DNA from: Pseudo-nitzschia pungens
Taxonomy: Eukaryota > Bacillariophyta > Bacillariophyceae > Bacillariales > Bacillariaceae
NCBI GenBank assembly: GCA_037355855.1
Contig: CM074763.1
Coordinates: forward strand, 1,054,001-1,118,000
DNA: 64,000 nucleotides
Reading direction: 5' to 3'
Under the pieces are notes generated by a model, which saw nothing but the letters and a program-made list of their open reading frames with translations, did no database searches and was not told where the DNA came from. Both the position numbers and the translations under genes were made by a program. Below, piece by piece: positions 47,973 through 59,374 of the stretch; positions within the stretch are counted from its first letter, which is position 1, and every line of letters starts with the position of its first letter.

Positions 47973-50808
47973 TCAATGGCGCAGCGATGATGGGTGGATA
48001 TCGCTCGAGTAGAAGAAAGTTCGCAAAAGATCGCTCTCCAGAACAGAAACTCCGCATGCATCTGAACAAAAAATAGAGTCAAAACGAGCAGCTTTCTTGC
48101 ATCCTTTTCTTAAACATGCCGAACTTTCTTCTTGTTTCATTTTGTTCTCAGAATCAGCACAATAGGAACCATTCTGTTCCATTTTTGGTGGCAAAGTCGA
48201 ATTTTTCTCTGGGTCTTCATCTTCTTCTGAACTTGACGGGACATCTTCTTCGGATAAATTGTCGTCATCATCTGCGGGATCAAAAATATTTCGGCGATGC
48301 TTTTCGAATCCAACAGGATTGCGTTTCAGAGTGTCTTGCAATAGAAAAACGAGCATGTTATGCCTATCCGTGTGACCCTCTATAATATTTCACGTTGAAA
48401 AGCAGAAGTTAAATTTTCATCAGATGTATGAAACAATATGTATTCCAAATAATCGCCATGAAACGGTCACTTTCTTACCTGCGTCTTCAATAGATATCAG
48501 AAGTCGCTCGAATTCTTTTGTTCTAACTTTCACCTTTTCTTTTGGTCTGTGTCCATATCCTCGACCAAGTTTAGTCGCCATATCCGTCCACTGCTTCTCT
48601 GCTTTGTCGTGACGAGAATGTACACTCCGAGTGTGACCTCCAATATGAGTAGCAGACACACTACCTAAAGGCCACTTATAGGTTCCCCCGTGCTTCGAGA
48701 ATGAGTGTTGTCGCATTGCAGCAGATGTTGATAGTCCGCGGCGGAGCTGTTCGCATCTTTGTCTGTCGATACGCTTTCGAGCGAGAGGTTTGTCAGCCAA
48801 TATTTCCTCTTCCACATAGCACCTGTCGCAAATAACTTCGAAAGGTTTCTCGATAGCCTCGCGAACCGAATATTCTTTATAATGCCCACCACAAGCCGTG
48901 TGTCGCCACGTTCCACAGTGCGAGCAGCATACCATGACTTCATTTGGGTATAATTCTGTGACCTGGGTGCAATAGACAAGTTCCTGAGTCGAAGAATTCT
49001 TTCGTTTTTTCATTGCCATTCGATGGCATCTACAATGTGGAATCTTTTCCAGAACACCTGGCTCGACATCATGCTTTAGCCTATCCTCAATCTTTTCCAT
49101 GTTAGCACGGAACTGATTTTCGTTCCCAACCTTTTGCAAATTATCATCATCATCGTAGTTGTTTTGACCAAGAGCCTTTCGTTCACGTTTGATGCTAGTA
49201 GTCGTTGGCCACCAAGGATCAATTGGGTACGGTAAGTCACCAAACGTGCGTTCGAATGCCTTCTTTTCTTCATCTTTCAAAGCTTTTGTGTCCTTTTTTT
49301 TCCCGCTTGGTTTCGTTTCCACTGAGGAGTCATCCTCGTCTAATATACCTTTGTGTTTCTTCTTTTTCTTCTTTTTGCTTGCAGGCAATAACAAGACTGG
49401 TTCATCTGGTAGTTGAGGTAGGAATGATTTGAAGTTTGAAAGCATGATCGTATCGCCTTTGGCGATAGCAATTTGGCGTTCTTCCTCTTCTTCCGCTTTT
49501 TCGTCTTCGTAGTCCGACCATTCCGTTGTATCCTTTTTGAACATGGTCAATATATTGGCTGCAACATCGTGTTGGGTTTCCTTGCGAGCCGCTTCGATGA
49601 GGTCTCCAAATGACCCACGTGGAGACTTTGGTGTTTGTTTAGGAGTATTCGTGGGAGATGAATCGGAACTATTCGCAGTAGGCTCTGTAGACGACGCAAA
49701 ATCCAGCAAGTCTTGAACGGAAGGTTTTCTGTGCCCTCCATTTCTTTTGTCATTAACTTTAGTTTCATCTTTGACCACCGCCTTTGCCCCGTTATTCGTC
49801 TTCATTTTCTTTTCTTTCTTTTCTTTTTTGCTGCCCAAGGACTCAAGGTCTACACTATCCTTTGAGCTCGATCTTGCCCGCTTCTTCGTTGCAGTCACGG
49901 GTGTTTCGGCCCTTTCGGTTTGTGGCTGCGCGTATTGTCTCTTGTCGAAATCGCTTCGTTTAACAGCATTGCCCGCTAAGGAGTCCGCTGCAATGTCACG
50001 AAGCATCGACTGATTCACACATTGCACCTTGGTAACTACCGGAACCGAGGTTTGTATCTGCGGCGGCACTGGAGTCCCTTGCTGTTGCTGCTGCTGCTGT
50101 TGCTGCTGCTGCTGTTGTTGATGTTGATGTTGCTGTTGATGTTGCTGTTGCTGTTGATGTTGTTGTTGCTGTTGTTGTTGATGATGATGTTGCTGCTGGT
50201 GGTGTTGCAGTTGCTGCTGATGAGCTATCAACTGTCTTCTCCGGAGTTCTTCCTCGGCTTGCATCCGGAGGCGTTCCGTCGCAATATTTCGTTCTTCGTT
50301 TCGTTGCAACTGTTCGTTTAACACCCGCCGATAATGTTGTAGTTCTGGGTACTCTTGAAGAGACTCCCCTAATGCTTTGAGCTGCTGTTCTTGAACAAGC
50401 ATGTTCTGCATACTCTCGAGTCGGTTTTGCTGGTCAAGTTGTTCTTGGAGTATCATTTGGCGAAGTTGGAAGTCCCGTTGAATTTCTTGTTGCCGTCGTA
50501 AATATACGGCTTCATCGAGGTTGCTTATGCCAAAGGCAGCAAGATTGTTCAACTAACGTTGAAAAGGTCAACAATAATAGCAATAGATTTCATTAGATTA
50601 ACAAATGTTGAGAAGAAAAAGACAGGAATGAATGAATCGCAATTCACTTCCGAAAGCGGTAGGTCTTGCTCTATGTTTTGTTCGATCGCTCGTCCTATAT
50701 ACATGTCGACATCAAGAAAGGCTTGATTTTGTTCGCCATTCCTTTTGACAAACTTACCGGATTGCCGCCCGAGTGACCGGATGAATCGTATGGGAATCTG
50801 CCAGCCAT
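47973..50808 (-). CDS. PHD-finger protein with CFP1-like C-terminal zinc motif, three exons (843 aa)
   Basis: Exon 1 50808-50758 (17 codons, MAGRFPYDSSGHSGGNP), exon 2 50552-48479, exon 3 48379-47973; introns 205 and 99 nt with GTAAG donors, phases 0 and 1. Residues about 30-110 are Gln/Glu/Arg-rich coiled coil, followed by a long Gln/His tract encoded by CAG/CAA repeats. After basic and acidic low-complexity regions comes an atypical PHD finger (CRCH...YC...VCCSHCGTWRHTACGGHY...ICDRC). Exon 3 adds CLRKGCKKAARFDSIFCSDACG, very like the second zinc motif of CFP1/Spp1, the COMPASS subunit that reads H3K4 methylation. A chromatin-reader role is likely; membership of a COMPASS complex is inference. 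Confidence 0.8.
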
Positions 50809-52710
50809 CGTTTTGTTTTTTGTTCGTGTTGGTAATATTGTTTGTGATCAAAGCGATGAATTTGAACCGTGCTATGAAGTTCAGATAATTATATGCTGTA
50901 ACATCAATCAAAATTATAATATTCGAAAGTGCGTTGTGAATGGCGGAGGTCACTTTTGGGTAATGCGATGTGCTTGTTCTTGAAATGTGGAGAGATCCTA
51001 CTAACTCCTCCTTATATCAATGTTGTGGTCTCGCAAATGATTGATATGAATTACTGTCACGAGTTGACACAACTCGAAAATTGGGTCGCGTCGTATAAAC
51101 ACTCTGAACACGTAAAGGCAGTGAATTGTTTGATTTGTGTTACAGACCAATGGTGCCTACTCGGTGAGCCTGTGGATATTGCGTGGAGTTGAGTCCTAAT
51201 TCTGTTAAGGTGAAGAAGGGTAACCTTTATGTCTGTTAGTTCGTCTTTTTCGTGAGAGAGCACACGAAATAAACAAAATTGTGGCCGGCTGTTACTGCCG
51301 TTTAGTTTGCGATCCACAAGCTGACCCTAATTACACATGGTACTGTTAGGAGTGGTGATCCCAGGGGTGTTTGCCGAACGGACTCTTTCCTTTCTGAGAG
51401 GATATATCACATATGCCTCAGCACAAATTAGAAATATGGATTTAAGAATCAAAAACAAATAATGGTGGATACAATTAACTCCCTTTGCTTTATACCCTCC
51501 ATTATACATTGGTTTCTTGAAACCAATCGCCACGCTCCAAATCAGGTGCCCCCAAATCGAAGAAACTCGTTGATTCAACACGTCATGATCGTGTTTAACA
51601 GTATCAGATATCCATCTTATTCTCATACGGTATGAATATACTCGTATCGTACATGCTGCTTGGCAAAAAAGCGGTGGTACAAGTAAGATTACGCACCTAC
51701 GTAACTGTACAGGATACGAGTTCGTACGTGATCATACATGCAGTAAGGTTACTTTTTTGTGTTCTGGCTCCCAGAACAGCACGGGAAGACGAGGTGTGAG
51801 GAGGGCCAACAGGAATTTCGAGTTACTCAAATCCCAGTTCGTTGCCTTCTATAACTTCAGTCTGGTGCTGATAGAATGACATGTGAAAGAGGTTGTATTG
51901 TGGCATCATGATGCTGCATCGAAAAAACGTACTGCTGGTGCTTGTTGTTCCGACTACTACTAGTACTACTAGTAGTACTAGTACTAGTACTAGTAGTAGT
52001 AACGTCAGACCAGAACAAAAGAAGCAAAAATTGCTACTAGTACTAGTCCTACACACTCAAGGTGATTGCAATTGGTCGCAAATCAGTTTGTCACAAAATC
52101 TAACTACCAGATTCACCGTCTGAATGCAAAATGAATACCTGGTTTGACAAAAGTTTCTTTGTAAATACTAAGGATAGAGGAGTTCTTGAGGAGGATAAGC
52201 AACAATCATGATTGTGTTTTGAGTTGAGCCAAACGTACAAAGATGCTTCTGAAATCGTTATTGTTTAAACTCTGTTTGTTCATCCGTACCTTGCCAGACA
52301 CCACGAGTACCTATGGGTACCTATCCTAAAAAATTCAATGATCACCTCCTACCAGGTTTGATTGCATGAGGTCAAACAGCGCAGCACCAATGATAGCGAG
52401 ATGTGTCTCCCTTCTTATCAACCCAATCATATGGTTTGACGTGTCCTCAGGAATTGCCAAAGTGTGGGAAAACTATATAATGATCTATTAAATTATGATG
52501 ATATTGGTACTAGCCTTCATGAAACTGCTATACAAAGTTTACACCCGATAACCTTCGATGTGAACTGCCGTCAGAAACCTACTATTCGGAGGGTAGAGTC
52601 GAACCCACAAAAGAAAGATCGAATGCACCCACACAAAACATACACAGACACTGAGACACCGATCCCGACGGTGCCGTGTCTTCCCCATAGGCTTTCATTC
52701 GCTTTGTAGT
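50809..52710. other. Intergenic with TACTAG microsatellite
   Basis: No gene supported. Contains a self-complementary ACTACTAG/TACTAG microsatellite at about 51953-52010 and TACGTAAC/GTACGAG words around 51630-51740. Short frames only. Confidence 0.5.
51953..52010. repeat. Self-complementary TACTAG microsatellite
   Basis: Alternating ACTACTAG, TAGTAC and TAGTAGT units. Because TACTAG-type units contain the palindrome CTAG, the stretch could fold into a long hairpin. Confidence 0.85.
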
Positions 52711-53550
52711 TCACTCCACGTCCGTCGCAGCCCCCGATGCTGTCCCCGTTCCGCTCTCCCTGTTGGGAGGGGAAGGATACGGTGAGGCCGTGGACCATAC
52801 CAATTCGGTGTGTTGGTGTTCTTCGCCCTCCACAACTTCGTGCTCCAGGGAGCAAGAACCGCTCTCGTAATCCATCAAGAGTTTCTGAAAGCCGGAGAGG
52901 CGCTTGCGGGTCATTTTCAACTCCTCCACGAGGCGTGGATCCTCGGGCGTGTACAGGTGCAGGAACGGAACGCTCGGGACGTCCAACCCCTGGTGCAGGT
53001 TGGCGTTCTCGGCGAGGACCGGGACCTGTATGAACTGCACGTCCGGGTGGCGCTTGGCCAGGGTGCGAATGCCGGGCAGGACGGCCTTGCAGGCCTTGCA
53101 CCAGGGAGAGTACCACAAGACGGCCATCATCTTGTCCTTCTCTCCGGTCTCGTCTAGAACCTCCTTGAAGTCTTGGAGGGTTCGAACGTCCGGTACCAAT
53201 TTGCTGCGAGCGGTTTCCTTCGGCGCGGCCGGCGACGTCGAGGATTGGTGCCGTCTCAGTTGTTCCCGCATTCGTTGTTCAAACGATGGCCGCGGGGGCG
53301 TCTGGTCGTGAACGTTTGGTGAGGATGGATCGGTGAAGAATCGTGTGTTCATAGAGTGGCGCGTCTCTCTGTTGTTTCTCGTAGATGGCGTCCCGAAATT
53401 TGATTCGGACGATCGAGTCGTCAAGAACGGCGACGAGGATGGTTGGAACGACTGGCATGGGAAGTATGTATATATTGATAGCAAGAGGACCAAAATGACG
53501 CTAGTTGGTAGGTTCAAACTACGCGTCGTGTTAGAAGTATATCGGTCCAT
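52711..53550 (-). CDS. Thioredoxin-like protein, plastid-targeted (279 aa)
   Basis: Single exon, ATG 53548-53550. The N-terminal hydrophobic segment (VILVLLLSIYTYFPC) followed by QSFQPSSS is a signal peptide plus an ASAFAP-type transit site, pointing to the plastid. After a Ser/Pro-rich linker the thioredoxin fold begins near residue 120: VLWYSPWCKACKAVLPGI with the CxxC pair in WCKAC (about residues 150-154), then VQFIQVPV and the cis-Pro segment DVPSVPFLHLY. The last 60 residues are acidic and low-complexity. Role: thiol-disulphide exchange; the WCKAC site differs from WCGPC of classical thioredoxins, so it may be a reductase/chaperone of a specific partner. Confidence 0.9.
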   Translation of the reverse strand: MDRYTSNTTRSLNLPTSVILVLLLSIYTYFPCQSFQPSSSPFLTTRSSESNFGTPSTRNNRETRHSMNTRFFTDPSSPNVHDQTPPRPSFEQRMREQLRRHQSSTSPAAPKETARSKLVPDVRTLQDFKEVLDETGEKDKMMAVLWYSPWCKACKAVLPGIRTLAKRHPDVQFIQVPVLAENANLHQGLDVPSVPFLHLYTPEDPRLVEELKMTRKRLSGFQKLLMDYESGSCSLEHEVVEGEEHQHTELVWSTASPYPSPPNRESGTGTASGAATDVE

Positions 53551-54852
53551 GGTAGTGGTGTTATTGGCGTTTTTCTTTGATGGATTGAGCGAGTGATAGC
53601 TGGTTCTTTGTTACCAGTGGGGTTGTTGCAATATATGCGTTGTCTATTGCAATATTTATTAAGTTTTATGCGGACATCGAAAGGCGGTGATGCTGCTTTT
53701 GCTGTGACTTGTTTTTCCGTGGAGAAAGAATTACAATGATCGACGCGAAGCTTTCCGGGTGCGATGGGTCACAACTGTTCTCGTTGCCCAGCTTGTGCGA
53801 TGTTTGCGTTTGGAGTGAATAGTTGAATAAATACCGAAACTCTCAACTGGGATGTTGTCAACAAGACGGACAGCTGAACGCGACGTCGATGATGCAGAAA
53901 TTCAAAAAAAAAAAATGAGGAAGAGAAGGGGAACGCTTCTTCCGATATTCTGTGGAGACGAACGAAACAAAGACGCACGAAGAACGCAGACAGAGCACGG
54001 CAGCAGGTGATGAGTCGTCGCCAAAGGAACTGCACGAACCCAATTTTCTATTGGCGGAAGATTCGCACTAAGATGCAACTACGGGCTTCGGCGCGCGAAC
54101 AACTCCTGCGATGGTTACACGTCCCCGGACGGTCCCGGCTCCATTCTGACGTTTTCTGTGGCCTGTTTATGAAAAAAACGCACTACGGTACACCGAAACG
54201 TGCGTCAATTTGCGACCACAAAGACAACCGCATGAATCATCAGCACCTGTTCGTTCCCCGTGGCTGTTCCAATCTTTCTTTTTAAGGGCGAACATGGAAT
54301 TCTACGACTCACTCCCGAATCTATCCACGTACTCGTGCGTACTACCGTAAGGTTGAATGAATCTTCATCATGCCGAATGCGATATCCAAGATACCACCAC
54401 AACAAGGATGTGACGGATTCCCGGTTGTGGGTTGGCCGAGTTATCGTCACCCGCAAACAAACAAACAACGAAACTGCACTGTTGGACAGTGTTTGGGAAC
54501 TTTAGGTTCGACGAATAATATTCCTCCAAGTAGCATGGCATGCCGCAACAAAAACAAAAACAACAACCACCAGATGCATCTCTTGGTGGCGGTCACTCAA
54601 CAAACTGCACGGTTGAATTATTTCGTATCCGCTGTGCAATTCTTTTTGTGTTGCGGAACGATTCTCTGTCTTTCGCAGATATGCAAATCGTAGAGCAAAT
54701 GGCAAAAATATACTTGTATCTGTCAAGCAACTAAGAGTCTAACATAGTATATCACTTCACGTCCCCGTTCTTATATACAAAATTCCATCCAACAAATAAT
54801 CCAATGCGCTTCCGCCCCAGCAGAATGAAATACCTGGGTTTGCTGGGATGGA
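53551..54852. other. Intergenic, no gene recognised
   Basis: Contains a short A run (53898-53916) and scattered unsupported frames. It should hold the promoter of the thioredoxin-like gene and the 3' end of the tail-anchored protein gene. Confidence 0.5.
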
Positions 54853-55298
54853 TCACATTTGATTGTTCGCCCGAATCATATAGGACATGTACCCGAGATA
54901 TACCCCAAGCACTATGATTGCCAGCACGAGAAAGACGATGACCGCCGTGCGACACACCGGAGTGAGGGTCTTGAAATCGGTCGGAAGCAAACCCCCCTCG
55001 TCGCTGGAGCAGGTGCTGGCAGTTGTGTTCAACAGCACCGCCGGCGGCGGGGCGGGTTCGCGATCGACCGTGACGGGCAGCCCCGACGCTACCTCGCGGC
55101 AATACGACGTGTTGGTCCGTGTCTCGTAGATCGTAGTGGTTGGAACCGTCGGCGGAGGATTCGGTTCGTCGGGGGCGGCAACGTCACCGATCGTTTTCGG
55201 CAGCAGCGCGGAAGAGGCGGGTTTCAACTGCACGGCTCGATTTAGAGCTCCCGAGGTCTGCGCTCGTGCGGATGGACTGTGTTGCGGCTCTCGTTTTC

Positions 55299-55329
<31 letters not shown>

Positions 55330-56028
55330 CTGTTGTGGAGTTCTCGCATTCCCTCGTTCCCGGAGCGATTGCGTCAAATTCCCGATGGTCTCGTTCAACC
55401 GCCGAATCTCGAGCACCCTCCGCTTCTTCTCGATCAAACGGGAAGCGATCGATGAGCCGGAAGATGGAGACGGATCTGGATTCCTCGTTCGGTCGGCACT
55501 CTTGTCGATGCCCGCATCCGCCTTTGTTGGGGAAACGGATCCGCTCGATTTTTCCGTATTGTTGTTCGAAGCACATGGCGACGCTATTGAGGAAGAATTG
55601 TCGTCCGTAGCAGAAGGCGTCGAAGCGGAAGATTGTTTGGTCCCGTCGGCGTCACGACCAAATGCATCGGTGGACTTCCGGTCGGTAGCTACCGTTTGTA
55701 ATCCTTCCCGCTGCGTCAGGCCGTTGTAGCCCTGCTCCTCGAGCACTTTGTGGAATCGGCTGTGAAAGTCCTCCGATCCCGCCGTCAGCTGGCCGGTCAT
55801 GTCGACTCGCTGGGAATGCTGCCTGCGTTTCGACGTCAGTTCTCTCGGTGAGGCGGTCGTTTCTGGGATCGTGGGATGCTGCATGAGATCGCTCATCTCT
55901 TCGTCGTAGTTGGATTCCGTATCGTTGTCGTTGTCGTTGTCGCTGTCGTTTTCTATTTCCGGACCAGGACTGGGCGGAGCGAGTGGCTTCTGCTTCGCGT
56001 CGTTGGCTGCGTTTACCGTGCTTAACAT
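54853..56028 (-). CDS. Hypothetical tail-anchored membrane protein (391 aa)
   Basis: The frame is open to 56094, but that codon is TTG; the first ATG is at 56026-56028 (MLSTVNAAND). The protein is mostly low-complexity: a (ND)n acidic repeat (about residues 23-35), Ser/Thr/Asp-rich regions, a predicted coiled coil (about 205-240, RLIEKKRRVLEIRRLNETI), a (Q)9-10 tract and Pro-rich sequence. One hydrophobic segment close to the C-terminus (AVIVFLVLAIIVLGVYLGYMS) followed by only a few residues makes it a tail-anchored or single-pass protein with a cytosolic N-terminus. No family recognised; the coiled coil plus tail anchor recalls SNARE- or tether-like proteins, but this is only an analogy. Confidence 0.65.
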
Positions 56029-56995
56029 ACGATCGCCGCTTCGTTGTGTGATTTCGAAAGCGAGGTACAATACGGACCGGCACCGACCGTGCAACGAAGC
56101 GTCACCGAGACTTTTCCTTGCAAATTGTTGTTTGTGACGTCGTTCTCCGCACGAGTTCCACCGAACGGGTTTCTGTTCGCGTATTCAATCGCAAATTCTT
56201 CTAACGCCGTTGATGGATGATTCGATTGATTCCGTTGCAAACCTTTCGGCACGTTGCGTTTGGGAAAATGGTTGCGTTCGGAGTTCGAGGTCGCTAGCTG
56301 TTAACCTTACTTCGCACAAGTTAGAACAGTAACCTTACCAGGTGCAGTTCTGTATGGATGGAGCCGTTCTCTGCCTGATTATCACAGGCTGAGTTGTGTG
56401 TCGCTTTTTCAAAAACGACTAGATCATGTGGATCGCTTCGGGAAAGCTTTTAAAACAAGGGACTCATAGCACGTACAAATCGCCAAATTGGATGAGGCTC
56501 CTTTGTTTTTAGTGCCAGGCCGAGTAGGTCCAGTCCTCGTTGTTCCCGGGTTCATTCTAGTGCCGATGACTGCCGACCGGTCACCGACTCACTCACTCGG
56601 CATTGTTTCCTTCCCGCCTCGGTGGGGATGGGCGCTAAAACAAAAAGAAATGACAATCAATGTACACGTACCGTACCGTATTAAGTCTGTGTGGCGGTAC
56701 CTTAGGTTACTGAAAATCAGGTCATCGAAGGAAAACATTGTCCGTTGGTCTTTTCAACATATGTTACATACATTGTAAAAATAATATGCTTTGATCCATT
56801 CCTCCATACGACTCAGAACTGAAACTGAGACCGCCGCAACAGCCTAAAAAATCGAATCATCATCAAAATCAATCATCAACCATCCATGGTGCATGCAGTC
56901 AACAGCCGAAAAGGGCATTGAACGTTCCTGTCATCAATCAAAGCGAATGCGAATGCGAGCGGGAAGCAAATAATGGAAAACGCTCCTCATCAACA
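56029..56995. other. Intergenic between divergent genes
   Basis: Probable bidirectional promoter region of the tail-anchored and RRM protein genes. Includes GGTTAC/GTACCGTACCGTA words (56310-56340, 56665-56710). No gene recognised. Confidence 0.5.
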
Positions 56996-59241
56996 ATGAC
57001 GGGTTACTATGAGGGAGATTACGGCGAAGGGTTCCAGGGTTTGGGCTACTGCCATCCATCGTTCTTGACGCCGTCCTCGGCTCAGGCAGTGGATGGGGCT
57101 GGGGTTGGGGCTTTCCCACCCGGTTCCGATCCCGGCGCGACGACCGATTGGGCGTCTGCGCATGGCGAAAGCGTCGAAGCCGATTCGGGAGTCGTCTTTG
57201 TCGCCGCGAAACAAACGGAGGGACACGGCCCTGTCCCGGCAGACAACAACAACAACAACAACAACAACAACGAGACCCTCGATCCCCGGCAGAAGGAAGA
57301 ATTGCTCGAACGCCAGAAGAAACACGCCGAGGTTGCGCGATTGCAGGCAATGGACATTGTTCGCAAAATACTCCGCGAAAACGAACAAAGGGCGAACGGA
57401 ACGAACCCGCCCGCGCCCAATGCTTTCGGTGACACCAACAGAGGTGCTAGCGATCAGGACCATGGCTACTACGGACCCCAGAAAGGTTTTACGAATACGA
57501 TGGAAACGACTCTTGAACATCAATCGTCGACGATGCAGTTCTCACAACAACAGCAACAGCCGCAACCCGAATCCTCCGCTTCGATCGAAAACGATGCCCA
57601 GGCCGGACGCTTGAGAGCGATGGACATTCTGCGCAAGTTTCGGTCCGATGGAGGACCCGGTGTCAAAGCGATCGATGCTGCTTCTGCTGCTTCCCTTGGC
57701 GATGGCCAATGCAGCGAACCATCCTTCTCAACTACCAGAGCAAATTCAAATCACTACGATTATTACGGGCCGCAAGAGCCCTCGGTCGTTGGAACCACCG
57801 GCAACAGCAGTAACAACTACGACACGCATTCGACCCAAACGCTGCCGGTCGTTCCGTCATCTCGACCACAATCGCCATCGCCCGCTGCGGCGTCGTCCCT
57901 GAGCCCCGTTGCAGCGCCGACCCCTCCCTGGGAACTGGGCCGGAGGCGGCGGGAGTGTCTGGATTGGCACGAGGAACGGAAGAAACGCGCCCTGGTCAAA
58001 AACCTGGAGTACGTCGCACGGCTCGAAGAGGAACGGCTCTTGCTGCAACTGGACCAGGTCCAGCAGGTCAAATCGCTGGAACAACAAATCGACGAACGCT
58101 ATCACCAGCGACTCGAATCGCGCTCGCGGTCTCGTCAGAAAAACAGCAACATCGACGGGAGCAACACCATCAACACGAGCGGGGCCGGGATCGGTACCAA
58201 GCAACGACGAAAGGCGGAGCAGCAACGAAAACGAGCCACTCTCCCCGCGAGTCTCCGAAAGAACAACAATAACAACAACAAGAAAGCGGGCGATCACTCT
58301 GGTGGGGGACACGACGGGGGTGGGAGTCGATCCGTCGCAATCTACGTTTCGAATCTTCCTACCGACGGGTCCGTGGGGGACGAGACTATCCGGGCCCTGT
58401 TTGGCAGCTACGGAAGCCTTCGCAAGGTCCATTTCTACGTGGACCGAACGACGGGCAAGAGAAAGAACGATGCACTCGTCATTTATTCGCTGGACGATGC
58501 GGAGGACGAGGCATCCCTCACGGAATCTGTTTGCTCACAGGTATGTACACAACACGATCGCCGAGTGCGGCCACAATGACGGTTTCCGAGAGAATTCCTC
58601 GGACGGAACGAGGGGTGGATGACGGGAAGCAACAAAGGGTGCCACGTTTGAGTTTGATTCGATTCGATTCGATTCGATTCGATTCGCTCCGTGCTGGGAC
58701 GAGCAAAAGTTTCGAGCATTGCGTGCCGTGCGTTGGAAAGTTTCTGCGGACGGCACACTCCAACCAAACTCGATGTTTGCGGCAACAAAACAAATCGCAA
58801 TTTCGTTTTTTTTTAATGAGGAAAGAGATTTCTATGCTTTTTGTTGTCACCACGTTTCTCAACCACCATATCCGCAACACCCGAAATACCATCGTCGCCG
58901 CTGTCCTGCTCTGCTGTGTGCTATCCATCCATCCATTCGCAATCTCAATTCGTTTCAAGGTCAACGGATGCGAATTGCCGGGAGGATTCGTTCTCTGTGT
59001 TCAACCATCGGATCCGAATTACAGGGTGACTACGAAAATCCCGCTGAGCGGTTCCGTGAGCGGGTTGCACCCAAACAAAAAGCTGCCAGTGACAAACGAC
59101 AACGAAGCGGGTGACAAACCTCTCGGGACGACAGGGAACGCAGAACACCACCAGTTGCCGAGAACTACTACGGAACAACGCAATGGAGAGGAACCCGACC
59201 CAGAATCCGATCTGGATGACTTTTTTGCTTCTATTGAGTGA
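56996..59241 (+). CDS. RRM-domain RNA-binding protein, two exons (608 aa)
   Basis: The frame begins upstream at a TTG; ATG 56996 (MTGYYEGDYGEG) is the first Met in frame. Exons 56996-58540 and 58960-59241; the 419-nt intron (GTATGT donor, TTTCAAG acceptor) joins in phase 0 inside the RRM. Two copies of a short motif, RLQAMDIVRKIL and RLRAMDILRKFR (about residues 118 and 205), each follow an Asn/Gln-rich stretch. A Glu/Arg-rich coiled coil (about 330-390) leads to the RRM near residue 448: RNP2 IYVSNLP and RNP1-like RKNDALVIYS, continuing in exon 2 as VNGCELPGGFVLCVQPSDP. This resembles Tat-SF1/Cus2-type RRMs; a splicing or mRNA role is likely. The acidic C-terminus ends DDFFASIE. Confidence 0.85.
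58655..58686 (+). repeat. GATTC microsatellite in RRM-gene intron
   Basis: Six tandem GATTC units in the 419-nt intron of the RRM gene. Confidence 0.9.
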
Positions 59242-59374
59242 CGGGATTCGAGCCATTAGCGCGGTCCCGAAAGTAAACCATCTGTGTTCTACACTGCGGC
59301 AAAAAGAATCCAAATTGCGGTTCCTAATAAATTATTTTAGGTTTCTTGCTACTCGTTCGGCGTCACGAAACTCC

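Noticed and set aside
52590..52625. GGGTTCGACTC on the - strand resembling a tRNA T-arm
   Set aside because: The stem does not pair and no matching 5' half is present.
54007..54734. Frames of 60-107 codons between the thioredoxin-like and tail-anchored genes
   Set aside because: No motifs, overlapping frames on both strands, no consistent start or splice context.
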